From positions 62,001 through 126,000 of the forward strand of contig NZ_QKNS01000001.1 of assembly GCF_003231285.1 (NCBI RefSeq): a DNA stretch of 64,000 nucleotides, given 5' to 3'. The notes beneath the pieces were generated by a model. It did not search any database. It worked only from the letters and a program-made list of their open reading frames with translations, and had not been told where the DNA came from. The stretch comes from Hymenobacter sediminis. Lineage in GTDB: Bacteria > Bacteroidota > Bacteroidia > Cytophagales > Hymenobacteraceae. Positions 35,984 to 44,082 of this stretch are shown here, in pieces (the stretch's first letter is position 1; the number at the start of each line of letters is the position of its first letter). Made by a program: the position numbers and the translations under genes.

Positions 35984-37888
35984 TTATTTTTTCAGCTCCA
36001 CAACCCAGGCCGTACGCCCCGGAATCTTGAAGGTTTTCAAGTCAGAAAGCGTAGCGCCAGTTGCTACCTCAGTGCCCGAGCTAAATCCGCTGGTGCGCTC
36101 TGCAAATCGGGCACCATCCACGGTCTTCTCTTCCTTGTTGCCGTTCAGCATCACCATTACGGCTTGGCCCTGGTCGTTGTAGCGGAAGTAGGTGTACACG
36201 CCGTCCTGCGGAATGAACTGCATGAGCTTACCGGTGGCTACTACCGGGTGCGTTTTGCGGTAGTTGGCCAGGGTGCTGAGGTAAGTGAAGGCCTCGCCGG
36301 CCTGGCCAGTGCGTCCGGCCGCCGTGAAGTAGTTCTGCTTATCACCGGCAAAGCCGCCGGGGAAATCTTCGCGCACCTTGCCATCGGGGTTCGAGAAGTT
36401 CTTCATCAGCACCTCGGTGCCGTAGTAGAGCTGCGGAATGCCGCGCGTCGTCAGCAGCCAGGCCACGCCCAGCTTGTACTTGGCAAAGTCCTCCCCTATC
36501 ACGGAGTAGAAGCGGCTCATGTCGTGGTTGTCGAGGAAGGTCACGTTGCGGGTCGCGTCCTCATACATCCAGTCGCCCTGCAGGGCTTCGTACAGGCGGT
36601 TCATGTTGGGCTGGTCGCCGCGCAGTGCGTCGTGAATGGCGCCCTGCGACTGAAAGTCAAACACCGACTCCAGGTTGGACTTGAACCCATCGACGGGCTG
36701 GAAGATGTTGCGGGCGAAGAAGGCCTGCTGGGCCGTGCTACCCACCCAGGCCTCGCCAAACTTGAACAGGTTCGGAAACTCCTCGTTCAGGGCCTGGCCC
36801 CACTGCATCAGGAACTTGGGGTCAGAGTAGGGATAGGTATCAATGCGGTAAGCGTCGAGGCCAGTGTACTCCACCCACCACAGGAAGTTCTGAATCAGGT
36901 AGGTAGCCACCAGCGGGTTGCTCTGGTTCACATCGGGCATGGTGGTGTCGAACCAGCCTTTGTTGTAGAGCCGACGGTCCAGGTCCGAGCCATAGGGGTC
37001 GTTGAGGGCCGAGGAGTTGTAGTTACTGCGCGTGAACGAGGGCCACTGGTTAAACCAGTCCTTGGCAGGCTGATCTAGGAACAGGTAGTTTTTGCTACCC
37101 ATGTGGTTGAGCACCACGTCGTGCACCACTTTCAGGCCGTTCTGGTGGGCGCGGTCCACAAACTGCTTATATTCCTCCAGGGTGCCGTAGCGGCGGTCGG
37201 TGTTGTAGTAGTCGGTGAGGGCATAGCCGTGGTAGCTGGCCTTGGGCATGTCGTTTTCCACCACCGGCGTTAGCCAGATGGCCGTAGCCCCCAGGCTCTT
37301 GAGGTAGTCGAAGTGGTTTTCGATGCCCTTCAGGTCGCCGCCGTGGCGGGAGTACATCGAGTCGCGGGCCACCTGGGGGGCGCGCATGCCTTTGATATAA
37401 TCGTTTTTCGGGTCGCCGTTCGAGAAGCGGTCCGGCATCAGGAAATAGATGAAATCCTGCTGGGTCAGGCCCTGCACCTTCTGCTTATCACCGGGGGTAG
37501 TGCGCTGGCGCAATTCGTAGCTATAGGTCGTTTTCTTGTCGCCCTTGAATTCCAGCTGCAGCTTACCGGGCTTGGCCGCGGGGCTAATGGTAAGGTTGAG
37601 CAGCAGGTAGTTGGGGCTCTCCAGCTTCTGTACCCCATCCAGCGTCACGCCTTCGTAGGCCTTCAAGGTAGCCGTGCTGTTGGCAATGCCGGGGCCGTGC
37701 ACCAGCAGTTGCAGCTTGGGGTTCTTCATGCCCACCCACCAGAAGGTAGGATCGATGCGCTGAATACCGGCGGGTTTGGCGGCCAGAGCCGGGGTAGCAA
37801 TGGTAGCAGCAGTTGTATGGGCCAGCGCTGGAGCTGTAGTAGCTAGCAGAGTACCGGCCAAGAAGGGCAGAAAACGGGCAGAAATCAT
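35984..37888 (-). CDS. Secreted GH13 enzyme, cyclomaltodextrinase/neopullulanase (SusA-like)
   Basis: A 634-residue exported glycoside hydrolase. After the signal peptide (ending ATTAPALA) comes an N-terminal Ig-like domain (INPTFWWVGM-like start, about residues 44-130), a mark of the neopullulanase/cyclomaltodextrinase subgroup. The barrel has all GH13 regions: VVHDVVLNHMG, GLDAYRIDTYPY with nucleophile Asp350, FKFGEAWVG with Glu379, and FLDNHDMSRF with Asp456. It resembles the periplasmic SusA enzyme, which cuts imported maltooligosaccharides; its exact location here is not certain. No SusC/SusD partners lie beside it. The ATG at 37888 is chosen over a TTG 16 codons earlier. Confidence 0.92.
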   Translation of the reverse strand: MISARFLPFLAGTLLATTAPALAHTTAATIATPALAAKPAGIQRIDPTFWWVGMKNPKLQLLVHGPGIANSTATLKAYEGVTLDGVQKLESPNYLLLNLTISPAAKPGKLQLEFKGDKKTTYSYELRQRTTPGDKQKVQGLTQQDFIYFLMPDRFSNGDPKNDYIKGMRAPQVARDSMYSRHGGDLKGIENHFDYLKSLGATAIWLTPVVENDMPKASYHGYALTDYYNTDRRYGTLEEYKQFVDRAHQNGLKVVHDVVLNHMGSKNYLFLDQPAKDWFNQWPSFTRSNYNSSALNDPYGSDLDRRLYNKGWFDTTMPDVNQSNPLVATYLIQNFLWWVEYTGLDAYRIDTYPYSDPKFLMQWGQALNEEFPNLFKFGEAWVGSTAQQAFFARNIFQPVDGFKSNLESVFDFQSQGAIHDALRGDQPNMNRLYEALQGDWMYEDATRNVTFLDNHDMSRFYSVIGEDFAKYKLGVAWLLTTRGIPQLYYGTEVLMKNFSNPDGKVREDFPGGFAGDKQNYFTAAGRTGQAGEAFTYLSTLANYRKTHPVVATGKLMQFIPQDGVYTYFRYNDQGQAVMVMLNGNKEEKTVDGARFAERTSGFSSGTEVATGATLSDLKTFKIPGRTAWVVELKK

Positions 37889-38080
37889 ACGCGAGTGGGA
37901 TGAGGAAACGTAGGTGGCAAGGTACGCACCCCACAATCTGCACGCTACTACCTAAGCGCGGCTGAATGGTGACGTATTGACGGATTTTAAGTGCTGTATT
38001 GATAGGTTATACTCGTGGGTTGGTTTGCGCCAGCCAATGAGGTTGCATTGACTGCAAAAAAGCCCGGGTAACCAGAACGC

Positions 38081-38119
38081 AAAAAGCCCCGTCGCCAACA
38101 CGGGTCAGCAACGGGGCTT
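38081..38119 (-). terminator. Terminator after the Cys-anchored lipoprotein gene
   Basis: AAGCCCCGT (38084-38092) pairs with ACGGGGCTT (38111-38119) around an 18-nt loop; read leftward it is followed by TTTTT. It lies 37 bp beyond the stop codon. Confidence 0.6.
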
Positions 38120-38155
38120 CAGAAGTAGTGAGGGGGGTAGGGCTACGAGTTCTTT

Positions 38156-39610
38156 CTACTGCAGCTTCGCCAGCCAGAGGGAGGCGTTCAGGTGCAGCCG
38201 GGCGTGGCTTACGTTCTCGTTCCAGCCATCATACACGGTGTTGCCCGGCGAGCCGGTACCATCGTCAGCTGGCGAGGAGTCGCCGATAATTACCACGCGA
38301 CCCGCGCCGAAGGTGCTGCTGGCGGCCATGGCCAAGCTGTTGCCCTGGGTGGCCGAGGTGCGCCACACCAGCCCCTGCACGGTGCTATTGGCCGTGGGAG
38401 AAAGGGTCATGGTAGCCCCGTTGTGAAAGGACAACTGCGACACCTTGCCCTGCGAGCCGTTCATGATGGGGTTGGTGGTAGAAGCCAGCGCATTGGTGCT
38501 GTTCTCCACAATGTTGTCCATGTTCACCGAGAAGCCGAAGGGGTTGGCCTTCACGGAGTTGTTCTGCATCAAATCGTTCCAGATTTCCGGCGAGTCCCAG
38601 CCGTCGTTGTTGCGGTCGGAAATGGTGTGGTCCGAAATCATGAACAAGCCGCCGCCGTTCTGCACGAACTGCAGGATAGCCGTTTTCTCGGTGGCCGTGA
38701 ACACCGTGTTGGGCTCATCCACCACGAACACGCTGTAGTTGCTCAGGTCTTGGGGGTTGCTGCTATTGCCGTAGGTGATGCTAGTGCCGGCCGGCAGCTG
38801 TTCCACCGTGTGGCCCAGCTTGACCAGTGCTACCCCCCAGGCCGAAATGGCGCCGGTCCAGTAGGTTTCGGGGGTAGTGCTGGTGATGCCGCTCTGAGCC
38901 GGCGAGGGGTAGCGCGAGGCCACACCGCTGTTCACATCCAGCACCCAGTCGGCGTTGCCGGCCAGCTCCCCGTGCGAGCCATCGAACAGAAACTTCTTAG
39001 CACCGGTTGCCGGAGGCGGGGTAGTGCCGCCGCCTCCATCGGAGCTGCCGTACTGTTCCACCGTGACGTTATCGAGGTTGATGCGGTTGGTGCCGCCCGA
39101 GGTTTTGCGGATTTGCAGGCGCACGTTGCCGCTCAGGTTCACCGTGAACGAAGCTGTGCTCAGGGTCGTGCTGCTAGTCGTAACGGTGCTGCCCACTTTC
39201 GTGAAGCTGCCGCTGTTCTGGCTTACCCACAGCTCCCACTGCGAGCTGGCGTCGGAGCCGTAAAGGGCGTGCTGTACGGTTACTACTCCTGCCCCCGTCG
39301 TGAGGTCGAAGTTGGTGGTGAGGGAGCCCACGTTCCGCATCCGCACCGATTGGGCACCGGTTTTAGCGTCGGCGGTGGTGTTACCCAGCAGGGCGTCGTT
39401 CAGGGTCCAGGAGCCGGAGCCAAGCGTAACGGAGCCAGTGGTGTAAGCGGATTTGGTGCCGGTATCAAAGCCTTCCGGAAAGCCGGGGCTGCTGACATCG
39501 GCCTTGGTTGAAACGGCAACAGCGGGAGCCGGAAGGTTTTCCTGCTGGGCGCAGGACAGAACGGAAAGGCTCAGCACGGAGGCTGCCAGCCAGCGCAGAG
39601 GGTAGCGCAT
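38156..39610 (-). CDS. Surface lipoprotein with jelly-roll and GATase-like parts
   Basis: A 484-residue lipoprotein with lipobox Cys20 (SLSVLSC). Residues about 45-190 form a Ser/Thr-rich beta region (SLTTNFDLTTGAGVVTVQHALYG) ending with RINLDNVTVEQYG, the look of the LamG/jelly-roll domains fused to Bacteroidota nucleases and hydrolases. A GGGGTTPPPATG linker follows. The C-terminal part (about 215-484) begins KKFLFDGSHGE and includes VFVVDEPNTVFTATEKTAILQFVQNGGGLFMISDH, which resembles the glutamine-amidotransferase-like fold of ThuA/DUF4350 proteins. No catalytic triad can be assigned. Function unknown. The ATG at 39610 gives a proper signal peptide; upstream codons do not. Confidence 0.75.
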   Translation of the reverse strand: MRYPLRWLAASVLSLSVLSCAQQENLPAPAVAVSTKADVSSPGFPEGFDTGTKSAYTTGSVTLGSGSWTLNDALLGNTTADAKTGAQSVRMRNVGSLTTNFDLTTGAGVVTVQHALYGSDASSQWELWVSQNSGSFTKVGSTVTTSSTTLSTASFTVNLSGNVRLQIRKTSGGTNRINLDNVTVEQYGSSDGGGGTTPPPATGAKKFLFDGSHGELAGNADWVLDVNSGVASRYPSPAQSGITSTTPETYWTGAISAWGVALVKLGHTVEQLPAGTSITYGNSSNPQDLSNYSVFVVDEPNTVFTATEKTAILQFVQNGGGLFMISDHTISDRNNDGWDSPEIWNDLMQNNSVKANPFGFSVNMDNIVENSTNALASTTNPIMNGSQGKVSQLSFHNGATMTLSPTANSTVQGLVWRTSATQGNSLAMAASSTFGAGRVVIIGDSSPADDGTGSPGNTVYDGWNENVSHARLHLNASLWLAKLQ

Positions 39611-39986
39611 AGAAGGGTTTTGGTTGTGAAAGTGGAAAAGAACGGAGTACCGCCTTACAAAGCTACCGCTGGGGTAGGCCATGGTCAGCCAGCTTGATAT
39701 TATGGAATTATTATCAAAGCATCAGATAGTGAAAGGGTTATCCTTACGCTTTGTGTGCTGTCCGTCCCGCGCCTTTCCCTACCCCTTGCGGCCCCGCCAA
39801 CCTTGCTGCTTTGCTCTTACATGATGCTTTTTTGCTTATTACTGGTGGCTGATTTGCATTTTGGCCTTTCCAAGCCCGTCGGGTCAGAACAGTCCGCGCT
39901 TTTCCGCTTTTTTTGAGCCCGAATCCGTATCCTGATTCGCATAGGCGGACAGACCGCCCGTTCTTTCATTCAGCCTTTCTTGCTTT
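39611..39986. other. Divergent intergenic region, lipoprotein / phosphorylase-like gene
   Basis: About 375 bp with no supportable gene. TAGCTTTG on the minus strand (39658-39665) is a possible -7 element for the lipoprotein gene. I could not identify a convincing promoter for the rightward gene. Confidence 0.4.
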
Positions 39987-41639
39987 ATGGCATTTGACTT
40001 TCAGATGTACACCCCTGCGCCCGAGTTCAGCACACCGGCCGCTTATTTTTCCATGGAATTTGCGCTGGACCAAGCGCTGAAAACGTACTCCGGAGGCCTG
40101 GGCTTTCTGGCCGGCTCGCACATGCGCTCCGTGTATGAGCTGAAGCAGAACCTGGTAGGTATCAGCATCCTGTGGTCGTTCGGTTACTACGATCAGGGCC
40201 GCAACGAAGACCAGAGCATGCGCGCCGATTTCCGCCTCAAGCACTACAGCTTCCTGCAGGATACCGGCCTCACCTTCCCCATCGAAATCCACAATGCGCA
40301 GGTGCTGGTAAAGGCCCTGTACCTAGCCCCTGACACGTTCGGGACGGCCCCCATGTTCTTCCTGACCACTGATATTCCGGAAAACGACTACCTCTCGCGC
40401 ACCATCTCCCACCACCTTTACGATGCCGACACGGCCGCTCGCGTGGCCCAGAGCATTCTGCTGGGGGTAGGCGGCGGCAAGCTGCTGGATGTGCTGGGTC
40501 GCCAAACCGAGGTATACCACCTCAACGAAGGCCATGGGCTACCCCTGGCGTTCTACCTCTACGACAAGCACGGCCGCAACCTCGATGAGGTAAAGAGACG
40601 ACTGGTTTTCACGACCCATACGCCCGAGCTGGCCGGCAACGAGGAACACCCTGTGAAGCTGCTGCACAAGATGTCGTTCTTCGGCAATGTACCCCTGGAG
40701 GAAGTGCACCGCCTAGGGCTGGTGGAAAACGAAAGCCTGAATTACACCCTCACGGCCCTACGTTTTTCGCGCATCAGCAACGGTGTTTCCAAGGTGCACG
40801 GCGAGGTAGCCAACGACATGTGGGGAGGTTATCAGGGCATCAGTCCGATTATTGCCATTACCAACTCCCAGAACGGTACCTACTGGCGCGACAAGCAGCT
40901 GCATGCTGCCCTGGAAGCCGGCGACGACACGGCCCTGAAGGCTCGTAAGCGGGAATTGAAAAAGCAGCTGTTCGACATTGTGGCCGACCAGACTGGTACC
41001 CTCCTCGACCCTAAGGTACTGACCGTAGTATGGGCCCGCCGCTTTGCTGGCTACAAGCGCGCCGACCTCATTTTGCGCCATTTCGAGCGGTTCCTGGCTA
41101 TTGTCAACAACACTGAGCGCCCGGTGCAGGTGATTTGGGCCGGTAAGCCTTACCCCAAGGACTTTGGTGCTATTGGGTTATTCAATAGCATCATTGAGAA
41201 GACCAAGAACCTGAAAAACTGTGCTGTGCTGACCGGCTACGAGTTGGGCTTATCGGCAGCGCTGAAAAAGGGTTCCGACATCTGGCTGAACACCCCGCGC
41301 TACCCCCGCGAGGCCTCCGGAACCAGCGGCATGACGGCCGCCATGAACGCCTCTGCCTCCCTGAGCATTGCCGACGGCTGGATTCCGGAGTTTGTGCGTC
41401 ACGGCGAAAACGGCTTTATCATTGAGCACACTGACATCAACCAGCCCGACGACGTGAAGGACAACATCGAGGCTACCAACGTGCTCAATGTGCTGGAAAA
41501 CGAAATCATCCCACTCTACTACGGTCAGCCCGAAAAATTCCTGGAACTGGTAAAAACCGGCATGCGCGAAGTAGAGCCGGAGTTCGAGTCGCACCGCATG
41601 GCCACTGAGTATTACGAGCGGATGTATAAGGTGAAGTAG
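39987..41639 (+). CDS. Alpha-glucan phosphorylase-like GT35 protein lacking the PLP lysine
   Basis: A 550-residue cytosolic protein of the short alpha-glucan phosphorylase type. Recognisable parts are YFSMEFALDQALKTYSGGLG at the N-terminus, HLNEGHGLPLAF, VFTTHTPELAGNEEHP, VWARRFAGYKRADL, and VIWAGKPYPKDFG. Normal enzymes release glucose-1-phosphate using pyridoxal phosphate bound to a lysine in EASGTSGMK. Here that site reads EASGTSGMTAAMN, with Thr450 (codon ACG at 41334) in place of Lys. The rest of the site is intact, so this is not decay. Either the cofactor is held without a Schiff base, or the protein does another reaction. Start at ATG 39987. Neighbouring amylases and a maltose-type transporter support a role in alpha-glucan metabolism. 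Confidence 0.85.
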   Translation: MAFDFQMYTPAPEFSTPAAYFSMEFALDQALKTYSGGLGFLAGSHMRSVYELKQNLVGISILWSFGYYDQGRNEDQSMRADFRLKHYSFLQDTGLTFPIEIHNAQVLVKALYLAPDTFGTAPMFFLTTDIPENDYLSRTISHHLYDADTAARVAQSILLGVGGGKLLDVLGRQTEVYHLNEGHGLPLAFYLYDKHGRNLDEVKRRLVFTTHTPELAGNEEHPVKLLHKMSFFGNVPLEEVHRLGLVENESLNYTLTALRFSRISNGVSKVHGEVANDMWGGYQGISPIIAITNSQNGTYWRDKQLHAALEAGDDTALKARKRELKKQLFDIVADQTGTLLDPKVLTVVWARRFAGYKRADLILRHFERFLAIVNNTERPVQVIWAGKPYPKDFGAIGLFNSIIEKTKNLKNCAVLTGYELGLSAALKKGSDIWLNTPRYPREASGTSGMTAAMNASASLSIADGWIPEFVRHGENGFIIEHTDINQPDDVKDNIEATNVLNVLENEIIPLYYGQPEKFLELVKTGMREVEPEFESHRMATEYYERMYKVK

Positions 41640-41716
41640 TAAATAAGTGAGTTGTCATGGCGAAGCGGTAGCTAAAGCCATGCTTTCTCTTCTTTGCCCT
41701 AGCTGCTCTTAACAGA

Positions 41717-41753
41717 ACAAGCCCTTACTTTCAACAAGGAGGTAAGGGCTTGT
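41717..41753. terminator. Hairpin between the phosphorylase-like gene and the GDSL gene
   Basis: ACAAGCCCTTAC (41717-41728) pairs with GTAAGGGCTTGT (41742-41753) around 13 nt. A short T run follows at 41758. It lies between convergent genes and may serve both. Confidence 0.6.
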
Positions 41754-41836
41754 CACGTTTTAAGGGGTAGCACGTCATGAAGTTAAAATGGCGAGTGACA
41801 CGAGACCATCACTTACTTATTCACTCAAGCACTCAT

Positions 41837-42424
41837 TCACCGAAGCACTTTCTCCAACACCGCCCACACATTGTTAGCCAGAATTTTCTGACCCTCGGCG
41901 TTGGGGTGCACGCCGTCGGGGAGGTTGAGGTGGCGCTGACCAATAACGCCGTGGAGCAGGAAGGGCACGAAATCCACCTCGTTCTTTTCGGCCAGGAGGC
42001 GGAACAGGGCCTTGAACTCCTGGGCGTAGTGGCCCATGCGGCCGCCACCGAGGGTAGCCAGCGGACCCAAGTCGAAAGGAAACTCCAGGCCCACCAGCAC
42101 CACGCGGGCTTCGGGATGGGCGCGCCGTACCTCATCGAGGATGAACTGCAGGTTTTGGGTGGTTTCGCGGACGGGAATGCCGCGCAATCCGTCGTTAGCA
42201 CCCAGCTCCAGCACAAATACATCGATTTTTTCGAAGCGGCTTAGCACCGAGCTAATGCGCTGGCGGCCTCCAGCGGTGGTTTCGCCACTGACGCCGTAGT
42301 TGTGCGTTTTATAGGAAAGCTGAAGCGCGTCGAGTTTCTCCTGGATGCGAGCAGGAAACGATTCGCTAGCCCGGAGCTGGTAGCCGGCCGTAAGCGAATC
42401 GCCAAAGAACACAATAGACTGCAT
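41837..42424 (-). CDS. GDSL/SGNH arylesterase (TesA-like)
   Basis: A 195-residue SGNH hydrolase. Block I is VFFGDSLTAGYQ with nucleophile Ser10, block II has the Gly in YGVSGETTAGG, block III the Asn in ELGANDGLRG, and block V carries Asp and His in NLPDGVHPNAEG. All four catalytic positions are present. The nearest recognised type is the TesA/arylesterase group, which hydrolyses short-chain esters and acyl thioesters. TesA is usually periplasmic, but no signal peptide is visible from the ATG at 42424, so this protein may be cytosolic. A TTG five codons earlier is a less likely start. It is convergent with the phosphorylase-like gene. Confidence 0.9.
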   Translation of the reverse strand: MQSIVFFGDSLTAGYQLRASESFPARIQEKLDALQLSYKTHNYGVSGETTAGGRQRISSVLSRFEKIDVFVLELGANDGLRGIPVRETTQNLQFILDEVRRAHPEARVVLVGLEFPFDLGPLATLGGGRMGHYAQEFKALFRLLAEKNEVDFVPFLLHGVIGQRHLNLPDGVHPNAEGQKILANNVWAVLEKVLR

Positions 42425-42573
42425 GAAGTAGGGCAGCAAATAATACGAATCAGAAACAATCAGGTAACGAAGCCAGCGGCTGAGAGTTCCGGCCCAGCCT
42501 CTGGTTGCTGCTCCCAGCTGCGTGCAGACTCTAATCTTATAAGGAGATAAACTTTTTTATCCGTTTCCGGCTT

Positions 42574-42609
42574 TACCTTTGTCGGCAGATAAGAATCATT
42601 CTTATCTGC
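42574..42609 (+). promoter_or_regulatory. Promoter element with overlapping palindromic operator before the thioredoxin gene
   Basis: A -7 element TACCTTTG at 42574-42581 is followed at once by a perfect palindrome, 42585-42609: GCAGATAAGAAT, one C, ATTCTTATCTGC. The start of transcription would fall inside the palindrome. Its inner 19 bp match 14 of 19 positions of the classical Fur box, so a Fur/PerR-type repressor site is plausible. The -33 region is weak. Confidence 0.5.
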
Positions 42610-42641
42610 TGATTGCGTTTTATCAACCAACACTTCAGATA

Positions 42642-42953
42642 ATGCCCGTAACGAAAGCCACCGACGCTGATTTCCAACAACTACTGCAGGAGAACGAGAA
42701 AGTAGTGGTGAAATACTACGCCGACTGGTGCGGTAACTGCCGCCTGTTTTCGCCCAAGTTCAAGCGCCTCTCGGAGGCCCACGAGGGCATTGCCTTCCTG
42801 GATGTAAACGCCGAAACCAGCCCCGAAGCTCGCAAGCTGGCCAGCGTGACTAACCTGCCGTTCTTTGCCGTGTTCCGCAACGGCGAGCTGGTAGAAACCG
42901 TGGCTGCCAGCAAGGAAGAAGCCGTAGCCAGCCTGATTTCTCGCCTCAACTAA
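42642..42953 (+). CDS. Thioredoxin-like protein (CGNC)
   Basis: A 103-residue thioredoxin-fold protein. The active site is WCGNC (Cys30, Cys33) in place of the canonical WCGPC, and the cis-Pro loop is TNLPFFAVF. It has no signal peptide, so it acts in the cytosol, reducing disulfides or a dedicated peroxidase. The ATG at 42642 fits the family; the earlier frame start lies inside the operator palindrome. The gene lies 12 bp before the DUF6952 gene, a pairing seen across Flavobacteriia and Cytophagia, often beside a peroxiredoxin, although none is in this window. The palindrome at 42585 suggests repression by a metal or peroxide sensor. Confidence 0.9.
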   Translation: MPVTKATDADFQQLLQENEKVVVKYYADWCGNCRLFSPKFKRLSEAHEGIAFLDVNAETSPEARKLASVTNLPFFAVFRNGELVETVAASKEEAVASLISRLN

Positions 42954-42965
42954 GCGCGCTGCCCC

Positions 42966-43208
42966 ATGAAAATGCCCGTTATCAAGCGCCTGGTAGAAAC
43001 GCAGACGCTGGAGAGCCTGGTAGCTGCCGAGGAGGCCCTATTGGAAGAGCAAACGTCTGCTTTCGAGGTAGAAGGCGAAGACGAAGGTGAACAGCTGACT
43101 CATGTGTTTGCCGCTATCTTCATCCTCAACCATATGAAGGACCACGGCTCCGACTTCAAAACTGCTCTGCGCGAGTATACCGCCAAAGTGCGCGTATCCA
43201 TCAGCTAA
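42966..43208 (+). CDS. DUF6952 family small protein
   Basis: An 80-residue soluble helical protein starting MKMPVIKRLVETQTLESL. The pattern MK.PVIK at the start, an acidic middle (EVEGEDEGEQLTHVFAAIF) and a helical end (DFKTALREYTAKVRVSIS) fits the DUF6952 family, which in Bacteroidota normally follows a thioredoxin gene. No cysteine is present, so it is not itself a thiol enzyme. Function unknown; the conserved pairing suggests an accessory role in the same oxidative or redox response. It shares the transcript of the thioredoxin gene, 12 bp upstream, and ends at a strong bidirectional hairpin. Confidence 0.8.
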   Translation: MKMPVIKRLVETQTLESLVAAEEALLEEQTSAFEVEGEDEGEQLTHVFAAIFILNHMKDHGSDFKTALREYTAKVRVSIS

Positions 43209-43254
43209 GGTTGATTTAGAACGGTAGGCTCCGGCCTGGCTGCTCTTAATTATT

Positions 43255-43300
43255 AACAGCAAGCCCCTACTTTCAGATGAGAAGGTAGGGGCTTGCTGTT
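43255..43300. terminator. Bidirectional hairpin between DUF6952 and cruF
   Basis: AACAGCAAGCCCCTAC (43255-43270) is the exact complement of 43285-43300 around 14 nt. It lies between convergent stop codons. The tip of the stem contains the CTAC/GTAG block also seen in other hairpins of this window. Confidence 0.65.
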
Positions 43301-43336
43301 TAGTAAGCAGGTAGGGATTATGCCGGATGGCGCGGC

Positions 43337-44020
43337 TCAGAGCATCATGCCAAGGCCAAAGAAAAACAACACCTGCAGCAGAAAAACAAAGGGTACCAGC
43401 GGGTTGCGCTTCACGAAATCAACCTGATTGAAGTATACCTGCAGAATCAGGCTGACCAGAAACCAGCCTTTGAAGTTGAGCATCGGGATGACATTGTACT
43501 GCCACTCCCAGAAGTCGTAGCGCACTGCCACAGGCTCCAGGCAGATATCCAAGCCAACCAGCAGTAGGGAAGCTACAATAGCCCGCAGAAAATTAGGGAT
43601 GGGAAGGTAGCGGGCCAGGATGCCCGCCGAGTACGTCAGCATCAGCCAGTTGACGCCAATCATGAGGGGGGTATTCAGCCACTTAAAGCCCAGGGTTTCG
43701 CCGTAGGTGTACTGCCCGAATAGTAGGCCGGTCCGCACGCCCACTACCTCCACGAAGAACCCCACCAGCATGGTTATCACGCAGAACGTCCAGAACGCCG
43801 AGGTGCGTCGGGGCTGAAAGGCCAACAGCAGGCCCATGGTGAGCAGCAGGTTTAGGGGCACGAACTGCAGGTAGAAGCTGGGGTCATCAGAGAAGCCCAG
43901 CCCCAGGAAGCCGGTTACGTGGAAGAGCAGCAACACACCCTGGGCCCAGCGCAGGCGCCGCCGGTACGCATCGGCGCTGACGAGGGTAGGCGTGGGAAGT
44001 TGTTGCGTGATATCAGTCAT
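43337..44020 (-). CDS. cruF: Carotenoid 1,2-hydratase CruF (DUF422)
   Basis: A 227-residue integral membrane protein with about seven helices. It matches the DUF422/CruF family, which adds water to the psi end of gamma-carotene-type carotenoids to give the 1'-hydroxy group. Recognisable segments are FWTFCVITMLVGFFVEVVGVRTGLLFGQYTYG and DICLEPVAVRYDFWEWQ, containing the family's conserved acidic and Tyr/Gly residues. It follows crtD by 62 bp on the same strand; hydration by CruF followed by 3,4-desaturation by CrtD is the known order in myxol- and flexixanthin-type pathways. The other carotenoid genes (crtB, crtI, crtY) are outside the window. The ATG at 44020 is secure. Confidence 0.9.
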   Translation of the reverse strand: MTDITQQLPTPTLVSADAYRRRLRWAQGVLLLFHVTGFLGLGFSDDPSFYLQFVPLNLLLTMGLLLAFQPRRTSAFWTFCVITMLVGFFVEVVGVRTGLLFGQYTYGETLGFKWLNTPLMIGVNWLMLTYSAGILARYLPIPNFLRAIVASLLLVGLDICLEPVAVRYDFWEWQYNVIPMLNFKGWFLVSLILQVYFNQVDFVKRNPLVPFVFLLQVLFFFGLGMML

Positions 44021-44082
44021 GGTAGAAAAGCAAAGGGGTAGGCAGAGGGGCCGAGCGGGACGGAAAAGCGTGCTGGTCGTTC

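Noticed and set aside
38192..39511. A 439-codon frame on the + strand
   Set aside because: Antisense of the lipoprotein gene, which has a proper signal peptide and lipobox; the + frame has no recognisable domain.
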